Positions 23,906 to 33,269 of a stretch of 38,108 nucleotides of DNA are shown here, piece after piece. Under the pieces are notes generated by a model, which was not told where the DNA came from, searched no databases, and worked only from the letters and a program-made list of their open reading frames with translations. This DNA is from Phycisphaeraceae bacterium (GTDB taxonomy: Bacteria > Planctomycetota > Phycisphaerae > Phycisphaerales > Phycisphaeraceae). The DNA is taken from NCBI GenBank assembly GCA_002716625.1, contig PBAS01000035.1, positions 1 through 38,108 on the forward strand, given 5' to 3'. Both the position numbers and the translations under genes were made by a program. Position 1 is the first letter of the stretch. Each line of letters begins with the position of its first letter.

Positions 23906-26900
23906 TTAAGAGCGGTGCCAGTACACCACATCCGTCATTGAAGGCACTAATGTGGATGCCGCCGGGGTATCGGTATCAGATCCATGACATTTGGGAATGT
24001 AGTCTTCTCCCACGATTTCTCCCTGGGTGTTCATAATAGGTAGCTGTGGGTTTGCCACTTCGTGTTCCCGTAGCGCTTTTTCAAGTTTTTTCTGCTCATC
24101 TTCTTCGATCGTGGTCCATCCGAGTCGTCCACGACATTTTGGAAAGCCGGAACAGCTAAGCCACGGTCCTCTTGTGGATCGTCTCATGTTCAGCGGTTTA
24201 TCACATTTCGAGCATGTAAGGTCGATCATCAAGGGCGGGGGTTTGGGAAGCTTCACCGTGTGTTTCTTGGGGTCAATATTCACAATACCCTTGCAGGTTG
24301 GATAGTTGGCGCAGCCCAGGAACGGGCCGAATCGGCCAACTCGCTTGGTCATGGGCCCGCTGCAAATCGGGCAGATGATGTCACATACCTGTGGTTCAAT
24401 GGGATTGCCCCAGACATCAATAGGAGCTGCATATTCACAAGATGAAGGCATTTGGTCGGACAGCTCCTGGAATTCTTTCTTTTGCTTGGGCGTCAGCTTG
24501 GTCCAACTCACACGCCAGATGTTGTCCTCACTGATAATCTTTGGTCGTGCCTTACCCACGGCCTTGGAGAGCAGGAACTTCAGGTCAGTGCATTGCTTTA
24601 GGGTGACGGATTGGGGCGGTACCGTGTATGCCTCACAGCTAAGGAAGAACCCGTTCCTACCAAAACGATATTCGGTAGGAGATTTACATTTGGGGCAGGT
24701 ATGGGGGGCCGGTTTTTTCGTGGCCAAATTAACATGCAGCATATCGAATGCGTCTTTTAGGATCTGCTTAAATGGGCCCCAGAAGTCATGTAGCATCTTT
24801 ACCCAGTTATGGTTGTCGGATTCAATCTTATCCAACTTATCTTCCATCTCCCGCGTATAGTCAATACCCATGAACGATGGAATTGGAAGGCCCTCAGTGA
24901 GAAAGTCCGTGGTAACGACCCCCAAATCGGTTGCCTTTAGGCGGCGATCACCGGGTGCTATGGGTTGGACGTACCCACGCTTTTGTATGGTATCAATAAT
25001 CTGCGCATAGGTACTGGGTCGGCCGATCTGTTCATCCTCCAGTTTCTTCTGCAGCGAGGCCTCGTTGAATCGGGGTGGTGGATTGGTGTACTGCTGGGTT
25101 GGATCCAGAGAAAAAAGGCCCATTTCTTGCTTATCATTCAGTGGCGGCAGAATGGCGGTGTCTTGATTGGGTATTCCAACGGCCTTGTAGTGGCCATCAA
25201 ATACAAGGGTTCTTCCGTTTGATCTAAGCACGGGTTTGGCATCGATTTGTCCTTCGATCAGAACGGTTGTCGCATCCCATTGGGCCGGAGCCATCTGGCT
25301 GGCTAAAAATCGTTCCCAGATCATGCGGTACAGCTTGTATTGCTCATCGGTCAATTCATTGCGGACACGCTTGGGTGTGATATTCACGTTGGTGGGACGG
25401 ATCGCCTCATGTGCCTCCTGCGCTGCCTTGTTTGATGTTTTATAGATGTTGGGTTTGTCCGGCAGGTATTGGTTGCCCCATTCATCACCTATGTAGTATC
25501 GCGCCATCTCCACCGCTTCACTTGCCAAGTGTGTGGAGTCCGTTCGCATGTAGGTGATAAGACCGGTCTGCCCCTCTTTGCCATGGATATCAACGCCTTC
25601 ATACAACTGCTGGGCAATTCGCATAGTTCGTTGAAGTGGGAAGCCAAATCGATTAGACGCAGCCTGCTGGAGTGTGCTGGTGATAAAAGGCGGCGCTGAT
25701 TTGCTGGCTGTCCGTTTTGTTTCGATGGAGCGAATTTCAAAGCGGGGCGCACCGTCAATATGTCCGCGGACCCGCTTGTGGCGTGCAGGGACTTTGGCTT
25801 TGGCATCCTTGGTTTTCTTATCGCGTGTAAGCACAATCGCAAAAGGACGTGCAGGGTCTTTGCCTTTGGTTTCCTCGGTTTCCTCGGTTTCATCGATGAC
25901 ATACCCAAGCTGTTGGGCGGCTGCTATAGCTGCGTCGGCTATCCCTGTGTCTGCATCATTCTCCGGCGTTCCGAATAGTTGGGCGGCTGCTATAGCTGCG
26001 TCGGTTTTCCCTGGTTTGAAGGGTTTGCCTGACCATTCAACCAACTCGGCGCAAAGACCTTGGCGATCATTTAACCAGCCCAGTCGCTCCTTAATAGTTC
26101 GCTCCTGGTCAGGTTGGTTAATCCAACTGTTCCAATCTGCGGCCAGTTGAGTTGTCTGGTCGGTCTGGGTTGCAAAGTTGGCAGTAATCTTCCACGATTC
26201 GGTTGGTACGAAAGCGTCTATCTCGCGTTCACGATTAACCACCAGTCGAGTTGCTACTGACTGGACGCGGCCTGCGCTGAGGCCGCCAGCAATCTTGTTC
26301 CACAGTAAAGGGGAGACTGTGAAGCCGACCAAGCGATCAAGAATCCTCCGAGCCTGCTGGGCATCGACTTTATTCTGATCAATTTGACGTGGATGGGAAA
26401 ACGCATTTTTAATTTCAGATGCAGTAATTGCGTTAAATACAACGCGCTTGGCTTGTTTGGTCGGTACGCCCAGCGATTCGGCCAAGTGCCATGCGATGGC
26501 TTCGCCTTCGCGATCAAGGTCAGTGGCAAACCAGACGTCCTTTGCTTCCTTCGCCGCCCGCTTGAGATCTTGGGCCGTTTTCTTCTTATTGCTGAGGATT
26601 TCGTAGGTCGGTTCAAAATCGTTGTCTATATCAACCCCTGGCACAGATGGATCGAACTTTTTCTTGATCGCCTTGACTAGGCCCTTGAGGCACCCCTTGG
26701 GACCATCGATATCCGGGGCTTGCTTGGATTTGGTACGGGTTTCAGCAGATAAGTCTCGCACATGACCAACGCTCGCCATGACGGCATAATCGCGGCCGAG
26801 GTACTTATTGATCGTCTTGGCCTTGGTGGGGCTTTCCACGATGACTAAATGTTTGCCAGCAGCAGAGCCCTTGCGGCCGGTCGACTTGGATCGGATTTTC

Positions 26901-26914
26901 TTTTTTTTAGCCAT
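23906..26914 (-). CDS. topA: DNA topoisomerase I (type IA)
   Basis: 1002 aa. The TOPRIM domain opens with KHLVIVESPTKAKTINKYLG (21-40) and has the metal-binding acids in FATDLDREGEAIAWHLAE (129-146). GGLSAGRVQSVATRLV (210-225) is conserved, and the active-site Tyr455 lies in TYMRTDSTHLA. The C-terminal third carries zinc-ribbon repeats: CPKCKSPTEYRFGRNG, CPICSGPMTKRVGRFG with CANYPTCKG, and CSKCDKPLNMRRSTRG with CSGFPKCRG. The enzyme relaxes negatively supercoiled DNA. It is longer than E. coli TopA (865 aa), partly through an insert at about 296-395 with a duplicated DAAIAAAQ motif and an ETEETEET acidic run, between the TOPRIM-side core and the active-site domain. A short basic tail starts the protein (MAKKKKIRSKSTGRKG). 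Confidence 0.97.
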   Translation of the reverse strand: MAKKKKIRSKSTGRKGSAAGKHLVIVESPTKAKTINKYLGRDYAVMASVGHVRDLSAETRTKSKQAPDIDGPKGCLKGLVKAIKKKFDPSVPGVDIDNDFEPTYEILSNKKKTAQDLKRAAKEAKDVWFATDLDREGEAIAWHLAESLGVPTKQAKRVVFNAITASEIKNAFSHPRQIDQNKVDAQQARRILDRLVGFTVSPLLWNKIAGGLSAGRVQSVATRLVVNREREIDAFVPTESWKITANFATQTDQTTQLAADWNSWINQPDQERTIKERLGWLNDRQGLCAELVEWSGKPFKPGKTDAAIAAAQLFGTPENDADTGIADAAIAAAQQLGYVIDETEETEETKGKDPARPFAIVLTRDKKTKDAKAKVPARHKRVRGHIDGAPRFEIRSIETKRTASKSAPPFITSTLQQAASNRFGFPLQRTMRIAQQLYEGVDIHGKEGQTGLITYMRTDSTHLASEAVEMARYYIGDEWGNQYLPDKPNIYKTSNKAAQEAHEAIRPTNVNITPKRVRNELTDEQYKLYRMIWERFLASQMAPAQWDATTVLIEGQIDAKPVLRSNGRTLVFDGHYKAVGIPNQDTAILPPLNDKQEMGLFSLDPTQQYTNPPPRFNEASLQKKLEDEQIGRPSTYAQIIDTIQKRGYVQPIAPGDRRLKATDLGVVTTDFLTEGLPIPSFMGIDYTREMEDKLDKIESDNHNWVKMLHDFWGPFKQILKDAFDMLHVNLATKKPAPHTCPKCKSPTEYRFGRNGFFLSCEAYTVPPQSVTLKQCTDLKFLLSKAVGKARPKIISEDNIWRVSWTKLTPKQKKEFQELSDQMPSSCEYAAPIDVWGNPIEPQVCDIICPICSGPMTKRVGRFGPFLGCANYPTCKGIVNIDPKKHTVKLPKPPPLMIDLTCSKCDKPLNMRRSTRGPWLSCSGFPKCRGRLGWTTIEEDEQKKLEKALREHEVANPQLPIMNTQGEIVGEDYIPKCHGSDTDTPAASTLVPSMTDVVYWHRS
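25868..25891. repeat. 9-bp tandem repeat within topA
   Basis: GGTTTCCTC occurs about 2.7 times in tandem on the plus strand and encodes part of the ETEETEET acidic run in the topoisomerase insert. Confidence 0.85.
25912..26004. repeat. 27-bp direct repeat within topA
   Basis: The same 27 bases occur at 25912-25938 and 25978-26004, 66 bases (22 codons) apart and in frame. They encode the two DAAIAAAQ segments of the insert at about residues 305-335. This suggests a recent in-frame duplication in a variable part of the protein. Confidence 0.9.
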
Positions 26915-27094
26915 CTTTACCTACTGGGGCAGAGCACGCCGGTGCCATGCCACCATCTGCATCAATTGGTATCAGTCAGCCATATGGCGGACTTTCATCG
27001 GCCATCGGCATTCAGGGCACTGTAATGCACAAAATCGGCCGCTAACTTGACCATCACTGCTTTCCGTTGTCAAGCGAAAAACATAAGTCTTTTT

Positions 27095-28096
27095 CTATAA
27101 TGATCTTAAGGTGGAAATGGCCTCGTCGGTGATTTTTGATGTGTCACGGTCGTCGCAAGGTAGCCAGTGGACATTGGCAAAACGGCGCATCCAGGTTCTC
27201 TGCATCTTGGCCATACGCCGGGTCATGATCTTGGTTCGCTCAAAGGCTTGCTGAGCCGTGGATCGCCCTTCTAAATATTCTATAACTTGTTTGTAACCAA
27301 GTGCTTGACGTGATTGTGGCCCAAGCAGGTCCGCGTTGAGCAGGTGGCGGGTTTCGTCAATCAATGTTTCTTTGTACTCAGTTTCAATGCCATCAGGCTC
27401 GGGGAAGAACATCTGTTTGGCCCGCTCATTGATGCGACGGTTGATGCCTTCAACGGACCATTGGAGCCCGATGATGAATGGGTTGTGGCGATAGGTAGAC
27501 GCGTTGTCTTGGGAATTCGATTGGCTGTTTGCTCTCCCGGTGCCCTGTTGTGGTGGGTTCCACTGTGTTTGCCATTGGCTCAGTGGTTTACCCGTTGCCT
27601 GGTAAACTTCAATAGCTCGCACCATGCGACGCCGATCGTTTGAATCGATGCGTTGGGCAGAAGTGGGATCCACCTTGGCAAGACGTTGATGTAATGTGCT
27701 GCAGTGCACTTCGGCCAGTTCAGCTCGTAACTGTGGGTTTGCTGGTGGGCCTTCAAACAGCCCTTCTAGCATCGCCTTTATATATAGGTTGGTCCCACCA
27801 ACGACGATGGGATGAATGCCGCGGCCCTGTAGGTCAGGGATAAGCATTTGGGTTTGATGATGCCAGTCGGCCACGGTGAAGCATTGAACTGGCTCGATGA
27901 CATCAATTAGGTGATGGGTCACTTTACGGCGTAACTGTACCGATGGTTTGGCCGTACCCACATTCATATGTCGGTAGACCTGCATTGAATCAGCACTGAT
28001 GATCTGCCCGCCGATGTGCTCGCCAATCGCCACCGCAAGCTCGCTTTTTCCGGCTGCGGTCGGCCCTAAGACCACAATGGGACGTGGTGTGACCAT
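27095..28096 (-). CDS. miaA: tRNA dimethylallyltransferase
   Basis: 333 aa. It has the P-loop GPTAAGKS (11-18) and the MiaA block ISADSMQVYRHMNVGTAKP (33-51) with the catalytic Asp35. HHLIDVIEPVQCFTVADW and GGTNLYIKAMLEGL follow, and near 250-285 comes LGPQSRQALGYKQVIEYLEG. The enzyme transfers dimethylallyl to A37 of tRNAs that read UNN codons. Length is typical. A low-complexity stretch GTGRANSQSNSQDNAST (about 186-202) is an unusual insertion in the middle. It starts 47 bases beyond the end of the upstream membrane-anchored protein gene, on the same strand. Confidence 0.97.
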   Translation of the reverse strand: MVTPRPIVVLGPTAAGKSELAVAIGEHIGGQIISADSMQVYRHMNVGTAKPSVQLRRKVTHHLIDVIEPVQCFTVADWHHQTQMLIPDLQGRGIHPIVVGGTNLYIKAMLEGLFEGPPANPQLRAELAEVHCSTLHQRLAKVDPTSAQRIDSNDRRRMVRAIEVYQATGKPLSQWQTQWNPPQQGTGRANSQSNSQDNASTYRHNPFIIGLQWSVEGINRRINERAKQMFFPEPDGIETEYKETLIDETRHLLNADLLGPQSRQALGYKQVIEYLEGRSTAQQAFERTKIMTRRMAKMQRTWMRRFANVHWLPCDDRDTSKITDEAISTLRSL

Positions 28097-28143
28097 GAGT
28101 GTAATAGTGCCTACTAAAGTACGCGCTTTAAGCGTGATTGGTT

Positions 28144-30174
28144 CTAATCGACTCCTGCTAATTCGACGAGCGACTGTTTTAGTTCAATGATCGCAAGCAG
28201 GCCAGTTGCGGTATGAGTGATGTCCAGCGTATTGTCCGTGAGGCTTGTCCGAACTGCACCAATAACCCTTGGCGCATTTCGCATGTAAAAACAACTGGGC
28301 TCATCGTACATGAGTTGAGCGATAAACCGAGCGGCTAAAGTGCATTGAATGATGCGGTCAAGCCTGCTGGTATTGGAAAGAAGTTCTGGTGTGCGTGCCG
28401 TCACGGCAAGTAATCGTAGGGCGTGGGCAGACTGCCAGTTGGGGGCGGGGGCCAGTCGATGTGGCGCAGAAGAATCGTCGAATCCGCCAATGACATCTTC
28501 TGGCCCGAGTTGCGATGCGGTAGTGATCTGGTGTTGGAGTAATCGATCTGCCATTGAGCGAACCATGTCGATTCGATGTTGGTGTTGATCGGTTTGCGAT
28601 GGGCTGGGTTGGGTGAAACGATGGATACGCAGGTGAGCGCCAATTGACCAACACATCGCCGAAACATGTTGGTGTTGCGCCAATTTAGACCATAGTTGGC
28701 CGGAAAAAGTTCGAAGCATTTTTTCTGCAGTCTCGTCTCTGGTCCGGCTATAGATTTCGGCCAGGGCTGAGATTGCAACAGCAGCTGATTCCAACTCATT
28801 GGATTTGGGATCTTGATCAAACAACGGTTGGTGTGCGTATCGGTTTACAAGCATTTCGGTGAACCGATCACGGATGGTTTTGAGGTCGGATAAATGGGGG
28901 GCCTGTGAAACTGCCAGGATGGCCAAGGCCACCGCCCGAGGGTCAACAGCCAGTTTGCTTGAGCCTTGTTTGGTTGCAAGGTACTGCAATGCAAGCCGGC
29001 AACTTTTGCGTGCAGCGCTTGGCGCTTTGCCACTGCTTGGCGTGTAAAACTTGGCATAGCGAGCTAGGGCATAGGCAATCAATGCAGTCTGGTCAGGTTT
29101 AACCACCCGGTGAGTGAGACGATCGGCGGTTGGTTCATACCTGCCTTGAAAGCTTCCTGGTGGCGGTGTGCCCGGAGCCGTTTTAGCATCTTGATTTACG
29201 GCCACCTGTGGGTACTGGTTGGCAATCAGATAGGTAGCCATGCGGTCAGCCATGGAGTCGATGGTGGCCATGGTCAACGCCTGGGAAGGAAGGACAATAT
29301 TTCCTCGAATCAGGTGTTGGATTGGATGGGTCGAGTTATTGCGTGTCAGGTGAATGACTTCGAACCGCTGCAGTTTTGGTCCGGCATGCCGGTTGATGGA
29401 TTCAAGACCATCTTTAAGGCCAAGGCCAAACTGTTTGAATAGGAAAGCCAACTGTTGCCGTGGTGACCGATTACCTGCCAGGTTGGTTGCGGGCCAGGAC
29501 CAGGCAGGTTGTGCATGCGGGTGATTTACAGGTGGCATAAGCCGCAGGCCATGAAACCCGGCAGAAAACTGACGTTTAATACCGTGCATATGGCGGTTTG
29601 CAGACCACGTGATGTCTTCAAGGCGATGCGCGACCTGTAGATCAACGGTCAGGTGTGGCGCCAATTCAGAGACATTGGGCATCTGGCGGTGATCTGGGCC
29701 ATACTCGCCGCTGCGGCGGCGCAGGCTTTTTGCCACATTATTTAATGCACGTTCAGTTGCTGATTGCAAGGCCTGCGTAAGGTTTTGAAATTCTGAATTT
29801 TCTGTATCAAGTTCTTCTTTTGTGATCTGGCCATGCCCGATTGTCCAGCCACGGTGCCGCAAGGTGATATGTGCGCCAAGCAAACCAGATACATGGATTG
29901 GTGGTTGATTATCAGAACGTCCAGCCGTCACCCAGCGCTCGGTATATCGATAGCCACGCTTGACGTGTGACCAGTCGACAAGTGGCGCCGAGCTCTGAGA
30001 TGATGCGTAGATTTTCTGGGCACCGGCTACGGTGGCAATGGCCAGCATCAGGGGCAAAACCACTGATATCCCTAACCACTTGCGATTGATGTCCGCACGC
30101 AGCGGCAAGAGGCTGCAGATGTCGCGTGAAAGTGACATCCGGCCTATTTGGCACTGGGGTCGGGAAGCCGGCAT
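28144..30174 (-). CDS. Membrane-anchored protein with helical-toroid-like C-terminal region, unknown function
   Basis: 676 aa. One hydrophobic segment (about 34-53, LGISVVLPLMLAIATVAGA) after a basic N-terminus suggests a signal anchor or uncleaved signal peptide, so the bulk is probably periplasmic. The next ~220 residues are mixed alpha/beta (SGLLGAHITLRHRGWTIGHG). From about 360 to the end, repeated helical segments (TALIAYALARYAKFY, AVALAILAVSQA, ESAAVAISALAEIYSRT, HALRLLAVTARTPE, HTATGLLAIIELKQSL) look like an alpha/alpha toroid of the terpenoid-cyclase/glycosidase type. No catalytic motif is recognised. An inner Met at residue 13 is an alternative start. Confidence 0.72.
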   Translation of the reverse strand: MPASRPQCQIGRMSLSRDICSLLPLRADINRKWLGISVVLPLMLAIATVAGAQKIYASSQSSAPLVDWSHVKRGYRYTERWVTAGRSDNQPPIHVSGLLGAHITLRHRGWTIGHGQITKEELDTENSEFQNLTQALQSATERALNNVAKSLRRRSGEYGPDHRQMPNVSELAPHLTVDLQVAHRLEDITWSANRHMHGIKRQFSAGFHGLRLMPPVNHPHAQPAWSWPATNLAGNRSPRQQLAFLFKQFGLGLKDGLESINRHAGPKLQRFEVIHLTRNNSTHPIQHLIRGNIVLPSQALTMATIDSMADRMATYLIANQYPQVAVNQDAKTAPGTPPPGSFQGRYEPTADRLTHRVVKPDQTALIAYALARYAKFYTPSSGKAPSAARKSCRLALQYLATKQGSSKLAVDPRAVALAILAVSQAPHLSDLKTIRDRFTEMLVNRYAHQPLFDQDPKSNELESAAVAISALAEIYSRTRDETAEKMLRTFSGQLWSKLAQHQHVSAMCWSIGAHLRIHRFTQPSPSQTDQHQHRIDMVRSMADRLLQHQITTASQLGPEDVIGGFDDSSAPHRLAPAPNWQSAHALRLLAVTARTPELLSNTSRLDRIIQCTLAARFIAQLMYDEPSCFYMRNAPRVIGAVRTSLTDNTLDITHTATGLLAIIELKQSLVELAGVD

Positions 30175-30236
30175 GAGTGATATCCTAATATTTATCAGTA
30201 GTTTATGGATATTCTCGGCGACTGGGTGTTCGCGGC

Positions 30237-30398
30237 ATGGCGGTTGATGATGACCTGTTGCTACGATCGATTTTTCGAAAGCAGCGCGAGCAGGGAGATT
30301 TCAACATGTTGGCATTTTTGGCATTAACTCGTGAGCACGTGGGTCGTCGCAAGAAGGTCCTTTTGCTTACCTTGCTTGCGTTTGCGGCACTTTGCTAG
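30237..30398 (+). CDS. Possible small protein, 53 aa, hydrophobic C-terminus
   Basis: ATG 30237 opens 53 codons: an acidic start (MAVDDDLLLRS), a basic middle (REHVGRRKK) and a hydrophobic tail (VLLLTLLAFAALC). There is no good ribosome site before 30237, though GGGAG lies 9 bases before an inner ATG at 30306. It occupies the 276-base gap between mdh and the membrane-anchored protein gene, on the opposite strand to both. It could be a small membrane peptide or chance. Confidence 0.2.
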   Translation: MAVDDDLLLRSIFRKQREQGDFNMLAFLALTREHVGRRKKVLLLTLLAFAALC

Positions 30399-30450
30399 TG
30401 GTCGCACAGGCTTCATCTGGCCTCATTTTGGTGCAGGGTAAAAGTATCTT

Positions 30451-31410
30451 TTAAGCCAACTGCGTCTCTTGCTGTTGAACCAGTTCAACAAGTTCCTTGA
30501 CGTGACTAGCAGATGCATCCATTAGTTTTTGTTCTTCGGTGTCGAGATCGATTTCGATGATCTGTTCCACGCCGCTAGCGCCCAGTACGCATGGTACCCC
30601 AACAAATAGTCCGTCGATTCCATACTGCCCTTGGCAGTAACCTGCGCAAGGAAGAATACGTTTCTTGTCTTTAACAATCGACTCGACCATTTGGATCACG
30701 CCCGATCCCGGCGCATAGTAAGCACTCGTTCCCATCAACTTGACAATTTCACCACCACCGACCTTGGCGCGTTCAACGCAGGCAGTGATCTTTTCTTCAC
30801 TGAGTAACTGTGATACGGGGATGCCATGCACAGAGGTGTAACGCGGCAGTGGCACCATATCATCGCCGTGCCCGCCCAGCAGGAGTGCCGCTACATCCTC
30901 GACCGAGACGCCCAGTTCCCATGCAATGAATGTTCTATAGCGAGCCACATCAAGGCACCCGGCCTGCCCAACAATTCGGTTTGTATCGAAGCCGGTGACT
31001 TTCCAGCAGGTATAAACCATTGCATCGAGCGGGTTGGAAACCACAATGACAATCGAGTCAGGTGCATGTTGCTTGATATTTTCACTGACCTGCTTAACGA
31101 TCTTGACATTGGTAGCGACCAGATCATCGCGGCTCATGCCAGGTTTGCGTGGTAATCCAGCCGTGATGACCACGACATCGCTATCTGCAATATCCGCGTA
31201 ATCAACTGTACCTGTGATCGCGGCATCAAATCTTTCAATGGGTCCACACTGCGCTAAGTCAAGCATCTTCCCCTTTACCAAGCCTTCAGCTTGTGGGATA
31301 TCGAGTACGACGATATCTCCCAGTTCCTTGCTTGCTGCCCATAGGGCACAACTGGCACCCACGTTCCCGCCGCCGATGATCGCAATTTTTGCACGTTCTG
31401 GCATTGCCAC
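30451..31410 (-). CDS. mdh: Malate dehydrogenase (LDH-like type)
   Basis: 319 aa. The NAD-binding Rossmann fold opens with [11 protein letters not shown] (10-20); Asp37 in VVLDIPQ selects NAD over NADP. Arg88 in [11 protein letters not shown], at the substrate-specificity position, marks malate rather than lactate dehydrogenase, with Arg94 beside it. Asp154 and Arg157 (LDVARYR) and His181 ([11 protein letters not shown]) complete the catalytic relay. It oxidises malate to oxaloacetate in the TCA cycle. The gene stands alone, divergent from the sialidase-like gene. Confidence 0.95.
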   Translation of the reverse strand: MAMPERAKIAIIGGGNVGASCALWAASKELGDIVVLDIPQAEGLVKGKMLDLAQCGPIERFDAAITGTVDYADIADSDVVVITAGLPRKPGMSRDDLVATNVKIVKQVSENIKQHAPDSIVIVVSNPLDAMVYTCWKVTGFDTNRIVGQAGCLDVARYRTFIAWELGVSVEDVAALLLGGHGDDMVPLPRYTSVHGIPVSQLLSEEKITACVERAKVGGGEIVKLMGTSAYYAPGSGVIQMVESIVKDKKRILPCAGYCQGQYGIDGLFVGVPCVLGASGVEQIIEIDLDTEEQKLMDASASHVKELVELVQQQETQLA

Positions 31411-31668
31411 GCCTTCCTTTCTCTGTCATTGAATGATCTAGGATGCCCAAGCCGGGCAGACATATTAGACCAACAGTATCTGGTGGCAAACGCCCGTCCT
31501 TGGAGCCACCATGGGATTGATCGGTAGCAGGGCCTCATGATTACCTCTGTATCGGAGCCATGGCGGTGGCGAGATTGCCGGTCCTGTGATTTACGTTACG
31601 CTTGTGGACAGTTTGGAAGTGATGTTGATTGGGTACGGATAATTTCCGGCATACCGGCTGGGTGGCAC

Positions 31669-32847
31669 ATGTCATTTGTACAACAGGATTTATTCTGCCC
31701 TGGTGAGTGCGGTTACCACTTGTTTCGAATTCCTGCAATCATTGCAACGCAATCCGGTAACCTTCTGGCCTTTTGTGAGGGGCGAAAGAACAATCATTTT
31801 GATGCTGGCCAGATAGATTTATGTATGAAACGCAGCTTTGACTTAGGGCGGACATGGGAGCCGGTTCGTATTATTGCCAGTGATGGTCGCGACACCATGG
31901 GCAACCCTTGTCCGTTAGTGGATCAGGAAACAGGCACGATCTGGATGGCCTTCTGCCGCAATTACCGGGAGGATAGATCCAAGGCGATCATGGACCGGAC
32001 GGCCCGCGGAACGCGTACTTGTTGGATGATGCATAGTCATGATGATGGCGAGACGTGGTCGGATCCGACCAACATGACAGCTCGGGTCAAGAAATCTGAT
32101 TGGACTGGTTACGGCACTGGCCCCGGCGTGGGAATCCAGCTCCGTGACGGGCGCCTCTTGGTGCCGTGCTACCATGGCGTTGCTGAAACGAAGATCTATG
32201 AGTCGCATGTTATCTATAGCGACAACCATGGCCAGACTTGGCATATAGGTGGTAGTGTTGGCCCGCATTGCAGTGAATCTGCTGTGGTGGAACTAGCCGA
32301 CGGCACAATATTATTGAACATGCGCGACGAGACGCTGCCACGGGCTGTGGCCCGTGGCGAGATCGGACTCGATGATCGGGGCCGCCCGATTCTTCCTGGC
32401 GGTGGTTCCGGATTTTGCCGTGCTCATGCCATCAGCCAAGATCGCGGCATGACCTGGGCGGCAAAGCAGAGTGCCCGAGGACTTACTGATACAGTCTGCC
32501 AGGCGAGCATCTTGCGTTACACCGAAGAGGCAACTCAAGGGAAAAGTCACATCCTTTTTGCTAACCCATCCAGCTTGGAGACGAAGCCCGTCAGTGACGG
32601 TTACCCTGGTGGCCGACAGCGTAAACAAATGACCATTCGCCTTAGCGATGACGAGGCCAAGACATGGCCCATCGCCAAGACGATCAATCCAGGATTCGCC
32701 GCTTATTCCTGTTTGGTGCAATTGCCTGATGCGCGTATTGGTTGTTTCTACGAAGCCGAGCTACCAACAAGTGGAAGAGGCAAGCTGATGTTCGCAACCG
32801 TATCGCTCGATTGGCTGACCAATGGTGAGGATGACGGTATGTCTTAG
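31669..32847 (+). CDS. Sialidase-like (BNR/Asp-box) six-bladed propeller protein
   Basis: The start is taken at ATG 31669 (MSFVQQDLFCPG), with GGTGG just upstream; codons back to 31537 are not conserved-looking. That gives 392 aa without a signal peptide. FRIPAI (Arg20) is the first arginine of the sialidase triad. Asp-boxes follow as SFDLGRTWEP, SHDDGETWSDP, YSDNHGQTW, SQDRGMTWAA and a degraded LSDDEAKTWP. SESAVVEL and RIGCFYEAE contain the candidate catalytic Glu and Tyr. GH33 exo-sialidases remove terminal nonulosonic acids, but related planctomycete proteins may act on other sugars. A C-terminal copy of a second such gene overlaps its 3' end. Confidence 0.82.
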   Translation: MSFVQQDLFCPGECGYHLFRIPAIIATQSGNLLAFCEGRKNNHFDAGQIDLCMKRSFDLGRTWEPVRIIASDGRDTMGNPCPLVDQETGTIWMAFCRNYREDRSKAIMDRTARGTRTCWMMHSHDDGETWSDPTNMTARVKKSDWTGYGTGPGVGIQLRDGRLLVPCYHGVAETKIYESHVIYSDNHGQTWHIGGSVGPHCSESAVVELADGTILLNMRDETLPRAVARGEIGLDDRGRPILPGGGSGFCRAHAISQDRGMTWAAKQSARGLTDTVCQASILRYTEEATQGKSHILFANPSSLETKPVSDGYPGGRQRKQMTIRLSDDEAKTWPIAKTINPGFAAYSCLVQLPDARIGCFYEAELPTSGRGKLMFATVSLDWLTNGEDDGMS

Positions 32848-33046
32848 TTTTGATGGCTGCCGAACCTGGCCTGTTGCCATGACCATTTACCAGGGACCCG
32901 CGGCATATTCGTGCTTGGTCAGGATACCGAACGGTCAAATCGGATGCTTCTACGAAGCAGAACGTCCAACGAGTGGCCGCGGAAAACTTGTCTTGGCGAT
33001 GTTTACGCTTGACTGGTTAATCGGTGTATCTAGCCGAGCCAATTGA
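32825..33046 (+). pseudogene. C-terminal remnant of a second sialidase-like gene
   Basis: About 74 codons in another frame, overlapping the end of the intact sialidase-like gene and ending in TGA 33044-33046. From RMTVCLSFDGCRTWP through AAYSCLV to GCFYEAERPTSGRGKLV it aligns with the last 66 residues of the intact copy at about 40 identical positions by eye, with no gaps. The first ~320 residues are missing. It looks like the scar of a recombination or deletion between tandem, diverged paralogues. The preceding gene's last codons (NGEDDGMS) are probably read from the second copy's DNA in the wrong frame. Confidence 0.8.
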
Positions 33047-33201
33047 TTGGCCGTGTTGTATCAACCTGCATGGTTTAGTAAACGCATTGCCATGCAGAAT
33101 CCCCGCGGTATGGACTAGGTGATCACGTTCCAATATTGGGTATAGTGTACTTGCGAGTGGGTCTTTATGACCTATGGGGGCAGGAGTGTTATCCTGCAGA
33201 A

Positions 33202-33230
33202 AACTGCGCGATGCAATGCATTACGCAGTT
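33202..33230. promoter_or_regulatory. 29-bp dyad upstream of the GH43-like gene
   Basis: AACTGCG (33202-33208) pairs with CGCAGTT (33224-33230), and inside it ATGCA (33211-33215) pairs with TGCAT (33217-33221) around a single central A at 33216. Only the two-base steps CG/TA break the symmetry. It ends 39 bases before the gene start, where an operator for a dimeric repressor or activator would lie. It could also be a leader hairpin. Confidence 0.5.
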
Positions 33231-33269
33231 CAGCTAAATACAAGTACATCATGAACAGGAATCAATCGT

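Noticed and set aside
27070..27101. TTGTCA...TATAAT promoter-like pair
   Set aside because: Spacing is about 23 bases, it points into the end of miaA on the opposite strand and overlaps the miaA stop codon.
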